Source: Actinomadura kijaniata NBRC 14229 (lineage in GTDB: Bacteria > Actinomycetota > Actinomycetes > Streptosporangiales > Streptosporangiaceae). Taken from it: a DNA stretch of 59,955 bases. The notes under the pieces were generated by a model that did not search any database, was not told the origin of the DNA, and worked only from the letters and a program-made list of their open reading frames with translations. The stretch spans positions 1 through 59,955 of the forward strand of contig NZ_BCQR01000060.1 in NCBI RefSeq assembly GCF_001552175.1, in the 5' to 3' direction. Both the position numbers and the translations under genes were made by a program. Below, piece after piece: positions 25,513 to 33,730 of the stretch (the first letter of the stretch is position 1; each line of letters starts with the position of its first letter).

Positions 25513-25783
25513 CCGGGCCGAGAGAACCCGGCCGGATACGCAGGGCTGGCCAGACGGTCGCCGTCGCCGTTCTCCTACCTGCGCTGGATCATCCCTCCCT
25601 ACGGTCGCCGGGGAGAGGACCTGAGCCGACCCGCCACGGTGCTCCCCGTCAGGCGAGCGCGGCTGCTCGCAGGCCGAGAAGGCATGGGGCCGGAACTAAC
25701 GGCTCAGGACGGTCGGTTCGGCTGTGTCAGCGCTCAGGGGTGGATGAACCCTACGGGGGTGGCGTATCTTGATCTCGCGTAAG

Positions 25784-25795
25784 CGTACGCCGTAC
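25784..25795. promoter_or_regulatory. Possible TetR-type operator before the SnoaL-like gene
   Basis: CGTACGCCGTAC at 25784-25795, a GTAC-rich near-palindrome of the kind bound by TetR regulators, sits 15 bp before the start codon and next to AAGGGG. The rest of the 25513-25809 gap shows nothing else. Weak evidence. Confidence 0.25.
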
Positions 25796-25809
25796 TCCTA
25801 AGGGGTGTC

Positions 25810-26217
25810 ATGGGCATCAGTTCCGAGCGCGACCTCGTCGACTTCCTCGTCGCCTACACGCGGGACATGGCCCTCTCGGAAGAGGAGCCCGGTGTGATCC
25901 TCGACCGGTACTTCGTGCCGGACTTCGAGTACCGCAACGACGGGCTCGTCATCGACCGGCAGCGGATGATCGAGCATGTCCGTCCCGTTCGCAGGAACGT
26001 CGACAAGACGGCGATGGCGGCCGGGGACTGGTCCGGCATCGAGATCCATGAGGCGCTGGTCCGCGAGGACCGGATAGCCGCCCGCTGGACGCTGCGGACC
26101 AGGCTGCGGAAGGGCGGGACCTTCGTGGCGGAGGTGCACATGTTCGGCCGCCTGGCGCCGGACGGCCGGATCCGGCGGATCGACCAGCTCACCAGGCAAC
26201 TGGACGACGACCGGTAG
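25810..26217 (+). CDS. SnoaL/NTF2-like family protein
   Basis: A 135-residue NTF2-fold protein (SnoaL-like): an N-terminal helix SERDLVDFLVAYTRDMA, then YFVPDFEYRNDGLVIDRQRMIEHV and the C-terminal strands IAARWTLRTRLRKGGTFVAEV and DGRIRRIDQLTRQ. Such proteins are small cone-shaped enzymes or binding proteins for hydrophobic ligands; no catalytic residues can be assigned. ATG at 25810 with AAGGGG upstream. It stands alone. Confidence 0.8.
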   Translation: MGISSERDLVDFLVAYTRDMALSEEEPGVILDRYFVPDFEYRNDGLVIDRQRMIEHVRPVRRNVDKTAMAAGDWSGIEIHEALVREDRIAARWTLRTRLRKGGTFVAEVHMFGRLAPDGRIRRIDQLTRQLDDDR

Positions 26218-26280
26218 CTTGGTCGCCCCGCCAGGCGGTCGGCTCGGCGGCGGGGAGCCGGGAACGACGTCGTGGCGTTG

Positions 26281-26906
26281 ATGAGTGGGGTGAGGATGAC
26301 GGCATTGCGTGCGAGTGTCATGGTGACGACGGCGTGCGTCGCGGTGACGGCCTGCGGGCCCTCAGCAACTCCGTCACGGTGAAGGAGGCGCAGCCGGAGG
26401 CCCGCAAGCTCGGCATCACCTGGCAGCCGCGCCGGGCGGTCAACCCCGCACAGTGGCCCGACGCCTGTGACCTGCTCGGCGAGAAGGAGATCAAGGCGTT
26501 CCTGCCGCAGGCCACGAACTTTCGGCGTACGGCGGAGTGGGTCACCGTCGGCGAGGCAGGCGCGCTCGGTCCGGGTGGCGCGGGCCGGGCGGGCAACGGC
26601 AAGTGCACCCACGAGGTCAAGCTTCCCAGTCCCAGCGGACGCCCCTTCGGCAACGGCCTATCGATCGGCATCGACGCCGTTGGCGATCCCGCGCTGGTGA
26701 CGAGGTTCTTCAACGGGACCGGAAGGGGACCTCGCGCTCGGCCGTCGTTGAGGATCTGGACGCCGCGGGCGCCGACGCGTGCTTCGGGAGCTGCACCGCC
26801 AAGAACGACGTGCCCGCCGTCACCTGCCGCCGGGGGCCGCTGATGTTCACGATCCCGTCCATGTCCTGGTACGTCAACATCGACGGCGCGGACCGGCCGA
26901 CGGGGT
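26281..26906 (+). pseudogene. Broken DUF3558-like lipoprotein gene
   Basis: The ATG at 26281 gives a lipoprotein signal with lipobox TACG, then stops at about 26380. The sense continues in a second frame (TVKEAQPEARKLGITWQPRR, NPAQWPDACDLLGEKEIKAF, CTHEVKLPSPSGRPFGNGL) until about 26730. It then continues in a third frame (SAVVEDLDAAGADACFGSCT, CRRGPLMFTIPSMSWYVNI). Two frameshifts therefore break one protein. The DACDLL...I and C-rich pattern resembles DUF3558 lipoproteins. The 3' end runs into the convergent vanW gene. Sequencing error is the alternative to decay. Confidence 0.68.
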
Positions 26907-28594
26907 CAGCCTCCGCAGGTGACGCGAGGTTCGGGCAGGTAGGTGGTGTGGAACTTCTGGCGGCGGACGACCTTCCCGTCCTGCTTGAAGATCCGCCATA
27001 CGTCGATCTTGAAGCCCTCGGCGCCGGGCATCGGGATGCACCTAGGCCCGGACTCGGTCCTGGACTCGAAGCCCCGGACCGCATAGCGCGCGGAGCTCTG
27101 GGACCGGATCTCGTACCGCCGGGTGCTCCAGAACGTCACGGTGACGGACGTGCCGGTGTAGGAGGTGTCGATGAGGACCCCGTAGGGGGAGTCGTTGCGC
27201 CAGCGGAAGTCCGGCTGGGGATGGGAGACGGTGGACTCGCGTCCGGCGGGATAGCGGGAGATGTAGAACGAGTGCGGGGTGTGCTGGACGTCCTCCAGGC
27301 CGCCGAAGAAGACGGCGTTGAACATCGTGGTGGTGAACTGCGAGACCCCGCCGCCGACGTCGTTGACGAAACGGCCGTTGAGGATCATGGGCGCCTCGAC
27401 GAACCCGCGGGCCCGGTCGCGCCTGCCGACGGTCTCGTTCAGGGAGAAGGTCTCGCCGGGCCTGACGATGCGGCCGTCCAGGATCCTGGAGATGGTCTGG
27501 ATGTTCCTGACCCGGGGCGCGCAGCAGGGGAACCGCGTCGTGAACGTGCTGATCCTCTCCCTGATGCCCAGCCTCCGCGCCGCCTCGGTGGTGACCCGGG
27601 GCCTGGCCGGCACCAGGCGCGCCGCGACCTCCCGCGGCCCGTGGCCGGTCGTCGCGGCGGGCAGGGCCGCGTCCAGCGCCCGCAGGTCGATCCTCTTGCC
27701 GTCGCGGGAGGGGGACAGCCGCGGCACGCCGTTCCTGATGGTGTAGGTGGCGTCCCTGGCAGGTTGCTGGAGCGTGCGCAGGCGAGGACCCAGCGCGGCC
27801 ACCAGCTTCCCGGTGTCGAAGTCCGGCTGGAGCCCGCCTCGCGCGTCGGCCCGGAACGTGAGGTGCGGGGCGAACGCGGCCGGGGTCACGCTGACGCGCT
27901 CGCCTTCGGCGAAGATGACGATGGGGGCGGACACCGCGGTGCGCGCGGGGCCCGCTGCGGCCTGCCGGACGGCCGCCTCGGTGGTCCGCGGCTTCAGCGG
28001 CCCGTGGGGAAGCTCCACCTCGGTCCGGTGGGGGAAGGCGGACCGGACGCGTTGGGCCGCCAGCGACGGGTCCACGCCGGTGCCGTCGCGGGGCGGCACG
28101 GCGACAGGGGTCGTGCCTTTGAAGACGACTCGCCCTTCCTGGGCGGGCCTGCCGAAGGTCCTGCCGAGACGCGTGACGGCCGCTTCCAGGCGCGCCCGGT
28201 CCACGCGGACGCGGGGCTCCACGTCGCGGCCTCCGGTCACGCTCACCACCAGGGCCGGGACGGTGTGGCGGCCGCGCGTCGCGGCGTCGACGGTGGCGCC
28301 GGAGTCCAGTGACAGCCCGGCCTGCCGCGGGTCCAGCGTGGCGGACCGCGAACCGGCGCGGAGCGTCATCGGCCGACGCGAACGCTCGCCCAGCTCGCGG
28401 TCGAGCTTCGCCGCCGCGCTCTGCGGGGACATCCCGCCGATGTCCACCCCTGAGACGGTGGTGCCCCGCGGCACCTGGGTCCCCACGTACAGGAACGCCG
28501 CGAGGTAGAGGAGCGCGGACAGGCCGAGAAGCCCGGTCGCCGCGACGGCCAGCCGCGCCCCGGCGGAGCGGGGCAGGGACGGTTTCACCGGCAT
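26906..28594 (-). CDS. VanW-family membrane protein
   Basis: A 562-residue protein with one N-terminal membrane helix (about 14-37, LAVAATGLLGLSALLYLAAFLYVG). Two peptidoglycan-binding type 4 repeats follow (VSGVDIGGMSPQSAAAKLD..., and a second around 200-330). The C-terminal VanW domain has PGETFSLNETVGRRDRARG, VGGGVSQFTTTMFNAVFFGG and YPAGRESTVSHPQPDFRWRN (19-20 residue pieces). VanW accompanies some glycopeptide-resistance clusters; its function is unknown but wall-related. ATG at 28594. A perfect BlaI-type dyad lies 20 bp upstream, so BlaI control is likely. Confidence 0.87.
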   Translation of the reverse strand: MPVKPSLPRSAGARLAVAATGLLGLSALLYLAAFLYVGTQVPRGTTVSGVDIGGMSPQSAAAKLDRELGERSRRPMTLRAGSRSATLDPRQAGLSLDSGATVDAATRGRHTVPALVVSVTGGRDVEPRVRVDRARLEAAVTRLGRTFGRPAQEGRVVFKGTTPVAVPPRDGTGVDPSLAAQRVRSAFPHRTEVELPHGPLKPRTTEAAVRQAAAGPARTAVSAPIVIFAEGERVSVTPAAFAPHLTFRADARGGLQPDFDTGKLVAALGPRLRTLQQPARDATYTIRNGVPRLSPSRDGKRIDLRALDAALPAATTGHGPREVAARLVPARPRVTTEAARRLGIRERISTFTTRFPCCAPRVRNIQTISRILDGRIVRPGETFSLNETVGRRDRARGFVEAPMILNGRFVNDVGGGVSQFTTTMFNAVFFGGLEDVQHTPHSFYISRYPAGRESTVSHPQPDFRWRNDSPYGVLIDTSYTGTSVTVTFWSTRRYEIRSQSSARYAVRGFESRTESGPRCIPMPGAEGFKIDVWRIFKQDGKVVRRQKFHTTYLPEPRVTCGG

Positions 28595-28613
28595 CGCGCC
28601 CTTTCTCAGGATC

Positions 28614-28630
28614 TACTACGAATGCTAGTA
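28614..28630. promoter_or_regulatory. BlaI-type operator before vanW
   Basis: TACTA-N7-TAGTA at 28614-28630, extended to a perfect 8-bp dyad ATCTACTA/TAGTAGAT (28611-28633), beginning 20 bp upstream of the vanW ATG. It is the most extended of the family in this window. Confidence 0.6.
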
Positions 28631-28729
28631 GATGCGCGATAAGTGCTGGTCGGAGGAGTCTGCGGACGGCCGTCCCCGGTCTCGACGGCTCTTGGTCGTT
28701 CCGGCGAGGCCGGGGGTTGAACGGGGGCG

Positions 28730-29902
28730 TCAGGCGAGCGAAGCGCTCGCCTCCCGGGCGGCGACGGCCTTGCGGAGCCGGATCGCCTCCTTGGGGTGGT
28801 TCACGGCGACACCGCCGACCATCACGCCGTCACGGAGGAAGGCGACGGAGAACCTGTCCTCGGCCGGATCGCCCGCCGCGACGAGCGCCTCATCGGCCAT
28901 GCTCGGGAAGCCCGCCCACTGGACGCGCGTGCCGTGTACCCGCGTGCCGAGACCCGGAACCTCGGCGTGCGGCTCCGCGTCGCCGGGCCCGCGCAGCAGG
29001 TTGCGGGCGGCCCGGGCGCCCTGGTCGTTGGCGTTGGCCCAGTGCTCGACGCGGACGAGCGCGCCGCCGAACACGGGGTGCGGCCAGCGCGCGACGTCCC
29101 CCGCCGCGACGATGTCGGAGGCGCCCTGGGCGAACAGCGTCGCGTCGGTCAGCACGCCGTCGTCGACCTTGAGCCCGCTGCCTTCCAGCCAGCCGACCTC
29201 GGGGGTGACGCCCGTCGCGACCACGACGAGCCCGGCCGGGACCGAACGCCCGTCGGCCAGCCGCACGGCGCCGTCCGCCACGGCCGCCACCCGGGTCCCG
29301 GTGATCAGCTCGACGCCGTTCCGCCGATGGTGGTCGGCCAGCCACCGGCCCGTCGTCTCGCCGAGCAGCCCGCCCATGGGAAGCGGGCCGGCTTCGACGA
29401 GGGTGACGTCCAGCCCCAGCGACCTGGCCGTCGAGGCGACCTCGCCTCCGATGAAACCGGCGCCGATGACCACCACCCGGGCCGGTCCCTGGTTCAGCGC
29501 GGCGCGCAGGGCCAGGCCGTCGTCCAGCGTGCGCAGGACGTGGACGCCCTTGTGGGTGCCCTGCCCGCCGGGGAGGTGGCGCGGGCGCGCTCCGGTGGCG
29601 ATCACCAGGCCGTCGTAGGGCAGGTCGGCTCCGTCGTCGAGGGTGACGGTGCGGGCGACGCGGTCCAGCCCCACGGCGCGGCGGCCGCCCACCCAGCGGG
29701 CGTCGAACCCGTCGCCCGGCAGCGTCACGTCGTCGTCGCCGGTCAACAGGCTCTTGGACAGCGGTGGACGGTTGTAGGGCAGGTGCGGCTCGGCGCCGAC
29801 CAGGGTGAGGTCGCCGGCGAAGCCCTCCTCGCGCAGGGCCTGGGCGGCGCGCAGTCCCGCGAGCGAAGCACCGACGATCACGATGCGGTCCAACGATGGC
29901 AT
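28730..29902 (-). CDS. Ferredoxin-reductase-like NAD(P)/FAD oxidoreductase
   Basis: A flavoprotein of 390 residues of the rhodocoxin/putidaredoxin reductase type. FAD-binding VIVGASLAGLRAAQALRE is at 8-25, PYNRPPLSKSLL follows, the NAD-binding VVVIGAGFIGGEVASTARS lies at about 143-161, ATGVTPEVGWL at about 235-245 and DIVAAGDVARWPHP at about 265-278. The C-terminal reductase domain has RVEHWANANDQG. It passes electrons from NAD(P)H to a ferredoxin or a small acceptor. I chose the ATG at 29902 (GGAAGGAG upstream). It is divergent from csoR with two CsoR-type operators in between, so it is probably copper- or sulphur-species-inducible. Confidence 0.87.
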   Translation of the reverse strand: MPSLDRIVIVGASLAGLRAAQALREEGFAGDLTLVGAEPHLPYNRPPLSKSLLTGDDDVTLPGDGFDARWVGGRRAVGLDRVARTVTLDDGADLPYDGLVIATGARPRHLPGGQGTHKGVHVLRTLDDGLALRAALNQGPARVVVIGAGFIGGEVASTARSLGLDVTLVEAGPLPMGGLLGETTGRWLADHHRRNGVELITGTRVAAVADGAVRLADGRSVPAGLVVVATGVTPEVGWLEGSGLKVDDGVLTDATLFAQGASDIVAAGDVARWPHPVFGGALVRVEHWANANDQGARAARNLLRGPGDAEPHAEVPGLGTRVHGTRVQWAGFPSMADEALVAAGDPAEDRFSVAFLRDGVMVGGVAVNHPKEAIRLRKAVAAREASASLA

Positions 29903-29930
29903 TGCTGTCTCCTTCCGGGGTCCGTGGCGG

Positions 29931-29954
29931 TATACAGTACCCCCGTAGGGTATA
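29931..29954. promoter_or_regulatory. CsoR-type operator 1
   Basis: A TATAC...GTATA-flanked dyad with core TACCC-N5-GGGTA at 29938-29952, typical of CsoR-family operators (TA-rich ends, G/C-tract centre). It lies 29 bp upstream of the oxidoreductase start, over its probable promoter. Confidence 0.6.
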
Positions 29955-30040
29955 AGTTGCACTGTGATCGGCGTCTCATCGCGGATGCAGGCTCCCCTCG
30001 GGCCCTCTGGGGTCATGCGAGGGAGTGGCGCATCGCACTG

Positions 30041-30064
30041 GTATACCCCTAGGGGGTTTATGTA
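30041..30064. promoter_or_regulatory. CsoR-type operator 2
   Basis: GTATA, then the perfect palindrome CCCCTAGGGG (30046-30055), then GTTTATGTA. It ends about 10 bp before the csoR ATG and so would block the csoR promoter or its leader. Close to the classic CsoR operator. Confidence 0.65.
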
Positions 30065-30074
30065 CCGTGGCTTC

Positions 30075-30371
30075 ATGGAGAGGGAGAAGCAGTCCCCGTC
30101 ACGGGGCTACAGCGCGACGAAAGAGCAGCTGGGCGGACGGCTGCGCAGGATCGAGGGCCAGGTGCGCGGCGTCGGGGCCATGGTGGAGGACGACCGCTAC
30201 TGCATCGATGTGCTCACCCAGATCTCGGCCATCCAGGCCGCGCTGAACAAGGTGGCGCTCGGGCTGCTGGACGACCACGTGCGGCACTGCATGCACAGGG
30301 GAGCGCTCGACGGCGAGTCGGAGGCGATGGCGGAGGAGATGATGGCGGCCGTCGGCCGCCTGATGAGGTGA
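30075..30371 (+). CDS. csoR: CsoR-family metal-sensing repressor
   Basis: A small all-helical repressor (DUF156), 98 residues from the ATG at 30075. Cys 43 (RYCIDV), His 68 and Cys 72 (DDHVRHCMHRG) have exactly the 25 and 4 residue spacings of the Cu(I) ligands of mycobacterial CsoR, supporting copper sensing. RLRRIEGQVRGV is the DNA-contact helix. An in-frame ATG at 30060 overlaps the operator and is less likely. It is divergent from the oxidoreductase. No copper ATPase is in the window. Confidence 0.9.
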   Translation: MEREKQSPSRGYSATKEQLGGRLRRIEGQVRGVGAMVEDDRYCIDVLTQISAIQAALNKVALGLLDDHVRHCMHRGALDGESEAMAEEMMAAVGRLMR

Positions 30372-30405
30372 GAACGGGGCCGGGACGGCAGTGGCCTGCG
30401 CGGCG

Positions 30406-30438
30406 GGCGTCCGGGCGTGGTCGGCGCGCCCGGACGCC
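30406..30438. terminator. Hairpin between convergent csoR and DUF4396 genes
   Basis: A perfect 12-bp GC stem, 30406-30417 with 30427-30438, with a 9-base loop, between the two stop codons. Probably a bidirectional terminator. Confidence 0.7.
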
Positions 30439-30446
30439 GCGGGAAC

Positions 30447-30935
30447 TCAGTGGTGGTACTGGTGCACCACCGCGTGGCCCCTGCCCCGCCCGATCATCCA
30501 CTTGTTGATCGGGGTCGTCAGCAGGAACGCGACGAGCAACGCGAACGCCAGCGCTCCCCAGAACAGCGCGCTCGTCAGGCCCGCGGCCATCGCGCCGGGC
30601 ACCACGAGCATGATGCCGTTGTCGATGATCTCCATCACGAGGATCGACACCGTGTCGGCCGCCAGCGCGACCTTCAGCGCCGACCGGAGGGACAGCCCCG
30701 CGCGCAGGACCCCGCGCATGGTCAGCGCGTAACCGAACACGAAGGCCAGGACCACCGCCAGCGCGATGGTCGCGAGGTCGTGCAGGCCCAGCGCCGTTCC
30801 GATGACCATTCCCAGCACCTCGCCGATCGCGCAGCCGGTGAGGCAGTGCGCGGTCGCCTGCGCGGCCGTCCTCCAGGACACCGGGCCGCGCTCGTGCGCG
30901 TGGTGCCCAGGGGAGTGGTGCTCGTGCGTCGCCAT
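30447..30935 (-). CDS. DUF4396 membrane protein with His-rich ends
   Basis: A 162-residue integral membrane protein with about four helices. The family signature TAHCLTGCAIGEVLGM is at about 29-44. The N-terminus HEHHSPGHHAHE and C-terminus HAVVHQYHH are histidine-rich, and the two Cys in the signature add possible metal ligands. The family has no proven function. Convergence with csoR suggests copper or another metal. I chose the ATG at 30935, which begins just before the His cluster; the frame continues upstream without credible sequence. Confidence 0.82.
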   Translation of the reverse strand: MATHEHHSPGHHAHERGPVSWRTAAQATAHCLTGCAIGEVLGMVIGTALGLHDLATIALAVVLAFVFGYALTMRGVLRAGLSLRSALKVALAADTVSILVMEIIDNGIMLVVPGAMAAGLTSALFWGALAFALLVAFLLTTPINKWMIGRGRGHAVVHQYHH

Positions 30936-31017
30936 CGCCAACCTTGCTCGTCGCCGCCGGAGATGCCCGGCCTCCGAGAGAGCCCCGAAGGTCGAGATCG
31001 TTGAAGGTGGACGAGAT

Positions 31018-31032
31018 CCTACGCTAGGTAGG
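31018..31032. promoter_or_regulatory. Small dyad upstream of the DUF4396 gene
   Basis: CCTAC-N5-GTAGG at 31018-31032, about 83 bp before the DUF4396 start. On the minus strand it overlaps TAGGAT, a good -10 element. It could be an operator; it is only loosely similar to the CsoR sites. Confidence 0.3.
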
Positions 31033-31141
31033 GGTTGCCGATCGGAGGGCGTCATGCCTGGGCGCCTTCACGATTTGTCCAGGTCGAAGATGCCCGTCGA
31101 CGGCGGGCGTGAGCGCGCCCGCGAGCGGTCTGGCCTGCCGG

Positions 31142-31948
31142 TCAGGGACGCGGGGTTTTCTCGCCGTGCACGGCTGTGTATTCGGCTGCCAGCCAAGGGC
31201 CGAGGTCGTTGATGAGCGTTCCGAGCACCACCGGATCAGACGAGGGCGCGCGACCAACGGCCGCGGCGGCACGCATTTGCTCGAAGCGCTCGGGGTAGTA
31301 GCGGCCGAACAGCTCGGCGGACTGGTCGAGGTCGCTGGTCCAGCCGCCCCATCGGGGCATGATCAGGGTGAATCCCGTGCGGACGATGCGACGGCCGACC
31401 GAACGGCTGAGGATCCGGCGATCGGCGTCCGTGGCGGCTTCGGCTGCTCTGGCACGCCAGCGTGGAAGTACACGGGCGAGGTCGCCGTTGGTCTCCCGCG
31501 CGAGCAGGGCCGTGGGGCGGTACCGGGGCAGTTGTTCCGCCAGGTCGGGGCCCAGCAACGGGGTGCAGAGGCAGGCGATGAAGAACCCGCCGTCGTGACG
31601 TTCGACGTCGCTGAGCAGGACCCGCGTACTGGTCAGCAGGATCCCGACGCCGTCGATCTGCGGGAACGCGCGGTCGAGCACATCCTCGATCACCTGGGCG
31701 TCGGCGCGGTCGGCTTCGGTGGGCTCGTCGTGGAGAGCGAGCTGGAGGTCGAGGTCGGAGACCCCGGGGGTGGCGGTGCCACGGGGGATGCTGCCGTAGA
31801 GGTAAGCGCTGTGCAGGCGCGTTCCGCCGAACATTGCGGCGATACGAGCGCGGGCCGCATCGACGACGGGGACGAACACTGCGGGCACGCGGTCCAGCAC
31901 GCCTTCGCGTGCGATCGTTCCGTCGCGGTCCAGCCCTCGTTCGTTCAC
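31142..31948 (-). CDS. Nucleotidyltransferase-domain protein
   Basis: A protein of about 268 residues with an N-terminal polymerase-beta-type nucleotidyltransferase motif: AYLYGSIPRGTATPGVSDLDLQL (GS...DxD, split), followed by helices (RSVGRRIVRTGFTLIMPRWGG). Such enzymes transfer a nucleotide to a drug, protein or RNA; the substrate is unknown. The start is uncertain: I used the GTG at 31948, but the frame is open to 32095 and the ribosome site is weak. It is transcribed towards the DUF4396 gene. Confidence 0.72.
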   Translation of the reverse strand: MNERGLDRDGTIAREGVLDRVPAVFVPVVDAARARIAAMFGGTRLHSAYLYGSIPRGTATPGVSDLDLQLALHDEPTEADRADAQVIEDVLDRAFPQIDGVGILLTSTRVLLSDVERHDGGFFIACLCTPLLGPDLAEQLPRYRPTALLARETNGDLARVLPRWRARAAEAATDADRRILSRSVGRRIVRTGFTLIMPRWGGWTSDLDQSAELFGRYYPERFEQMRAAAAVGRAPSSDPVVLGTLINDLGPWLAAEYTAVHGEKTPRP

Positions 31949-32366
31949 GGGGCCACTGTGTCCTGTGTTGCTGCGTGCTGCCGAGCGGATTTCCGAGGCG
32001 CCCGGTCCTGAGGATGATGGCCGCTCGCCCAGGTCCGGCGCGATCCACCCGACTGCGGTCACGAACGCCGCAACGCGAAGGCCACCCCTCCCCATTGCTC
32101 GCGGCCATGTCCTTCGTGCTGGTCAGCGATAATCCCCCCGCCCGCCGTTCCGCCGGGTCAGGCAAGTGGGGCTCGGCTCTGGAGGGCGGCGTCGGCTTCG
32201 TGCTCCAGGGAGCGGTGATGTACGCATCCCGCATCCCCATCAACGACTGCGGCATCCTGGCTGAGAGCGGCCTTCCGGTCGGCGGTCGCGCGCTCCTCGC
32301 TGCCCCCGTGACGCCGGACCGCTCGAACGGCAGGGTTCGTTTCCCCTTGCTCCTGCTGGGGTGGGC
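31949..32366. other. Gap between divergent genes
   Basis: About 420 bp between the nucleotidyltransferase start and the palindrome before the racemase-like gene. Its reading frames look non-coding. Nothing recognisable was seen. Confidence 0.4.
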
Positions 32367-32395
32367 GCATATGTTTGACTGAGTCAACGATATGC
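32367..32395. promoter_or_regulatory. Long palindromic operator, MarR-like
   Basis: A 29-bp near-perfect palindrome: outer arms GCATAT/ATATGC and a perfect inner TTGACTGAGTCAA (32375-32387), with only the two bases on each side between the arms and the odd centre base unpaired. It ends 13 bp before the GTG start of the racemase-like gene. The inner element is of the type bound by MarR proteins, but no MarR gene is nearby. Confidence 0.6.
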
Positions 32396-32408
32396 GGGGT
32401 GGGGCGCC

Positions 32409-33527
32409 GTGACGATCGAAGCGATCGAGATCCGCAAGGTCGCGTTGCCCCTGAAAGAGCCGTTCCGCGCGTCCGTCGGGGTGTTCTCCGCCCGCGATGT
32501 CCTGCTGGTCAGGGTGGTGACGTCGGACGCCGAAGGCTGGGGCGAGTGCGTGGCCCTGCCCGAGCCGCGATACAGCGCCGAGTACGTGGACGGCGCGGCC
32601 GACGTTCTGCGGCGGTTCCTGGTACCGGCGCTTCCGCCGAGCGTGGACGCGCACGGGGTCGCCCCGGCGCTCGCGCCGTTCAGAGGGCATCCGATGGCCA
32701 AGGCGGCGTTGGAAACGGCGGTTCTGGACGCGGAACTGCGCGCCTCCGGCGACTCGCTGGGACGGTACCTGGGGGCGGTACGGGAGCGCGTCGCCTGCGG
32801 TGTCTCCGTTGGGATCATGGGATCGGTCCGGGAACTGCTGGACGCCGTCGCCGGGTACCTCGCCGAAGGCTACGCGCGGATCAAGCTCAAGATCGAGCCC
32901 GGATGGGACGTCGAGCCCGTTCGCGCCGTACGCGAACGCTTCGGTGACGACCTGATGCTCCAGGTGGACGCCAACGGCGCCTACACGCCGGCCGACGCCC
33001 GGCATCTGGCCGGGCTCGACGCCTTCGGGCTCGTGCTGATCGAACAACCGCTGGCCCCCGGCGACCTCCTCGGGCACGCCCGGCTGTCCCGGCGGTTGAC
33101 GACCCCGATCTGCCTGGACGAGTCGATCGGGTCGGCCGCCCACGCCGCGGCCGCCATCTCCCTCGGCGCCGCCGCCATCGTCAACGTCAAGCCCGGCAGG
33201 GTCGGCGGCTACCTCGAAGCCCGCCGTATCCACGACCTCTGCCAGGCCCACGGGGTGGCCGTCTGGTGCGGCGACATGCTCGAAAGCGGCATCGGCCGGG
33301 CGGCCAACCTCGCGCTGGCCGCTCTTCCCGGCTTCACGCTCCCCGCCGACACCTGCGCCGCCGAACGCTACTTCGCCACCGACATCACCGAGCCGCTCGA
33401 CTACACCGACGGACACCTGACCGTGCCCACCGGCCCCGGCATCGGCGTCGTCCCGGTCAAGGAGATCCTCGACGAGCTGACCCTCTGGTCCGAGTGGCTC
33501 GGCGTCGGCGACCGGAAAGAGGGTTAG
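32409..33527 (+). CDS. MenC-type o-succinylbenzoate synthase / N-succinylamino-acid racemase
   Basis: Enolase-superfamily enzyme, 372 residues. The catalytic Lys pair is KxK in RIKLKI (159 and 161); the metal ligands are Asp 187 (VDANG), Glu 212 (IEQP) and Asp 237 (LDES); the second catalytic base is Lys 261 (VNVKPGR). This subgroup includes both menaquinone o-succinylbenzoate synthase and N-succinylamino-acid racemase. No other men gene is present and a GNAT acyltransferase follows, which favours the racemase role (inference). GTG start, with GGGGTGGGG nearby. Confidence 0.86.
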   Translation: MTIEAIEIRKVALPLKEPFRASVGVFSARDVLLVRVVTSDAEGWGECVALPEPRYSAEYVDGAADVLRRFLVPALPPSVDAHGVAPALAPFRGHPMAKAALETAVLDAELRASGDSLGRYLGAVRERVACGVSVGIMGSVRELLDAVAGYLAEGYARIKLKIEPGWDVEPVRAVRERFGDDLMLQVDANGAYTPADARHLAGLDAFGLVLIEQPLAPGDLLGHARLSRRLTTPICLDESIGSAAHAAAAISLGAAAIVNVKPGRVGGYLEARRIHDLCQAHGVAVWCGDMLESGIGRAANLALAALPGFTLPADTCAAERYFATDITEPLDYTDGHLTVPTGPGIGVVPVKEILDELTLWSEWLGVGDRKEG

Positions 33528-33730
33528 CCCGGGTTCTCGCCCCCTGGACGCGGCACCGGCCCGCAGACGACGGTCGGCGAACCGGAGGGAGCGCAGCCCA
33601 AGGCTGCGGTGGTCGCCGGGGCGAGGACGCGGTGGGTTCGGGCACTATGTGGAGTCGCCCGTCGCGCTCGGCCACCGTGGCTCGAAGCTCGCGTTCGGGC
33701 CAGGACCCCCGACATGAAAGGCACCACGTC

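Noticed and set aside
31236..33416. 726-codon minus-strand frame
   Set aside because: Overlaps the racemase-like and nucleotidyltransferase genes in the wrong frame; composition is of a shadow.
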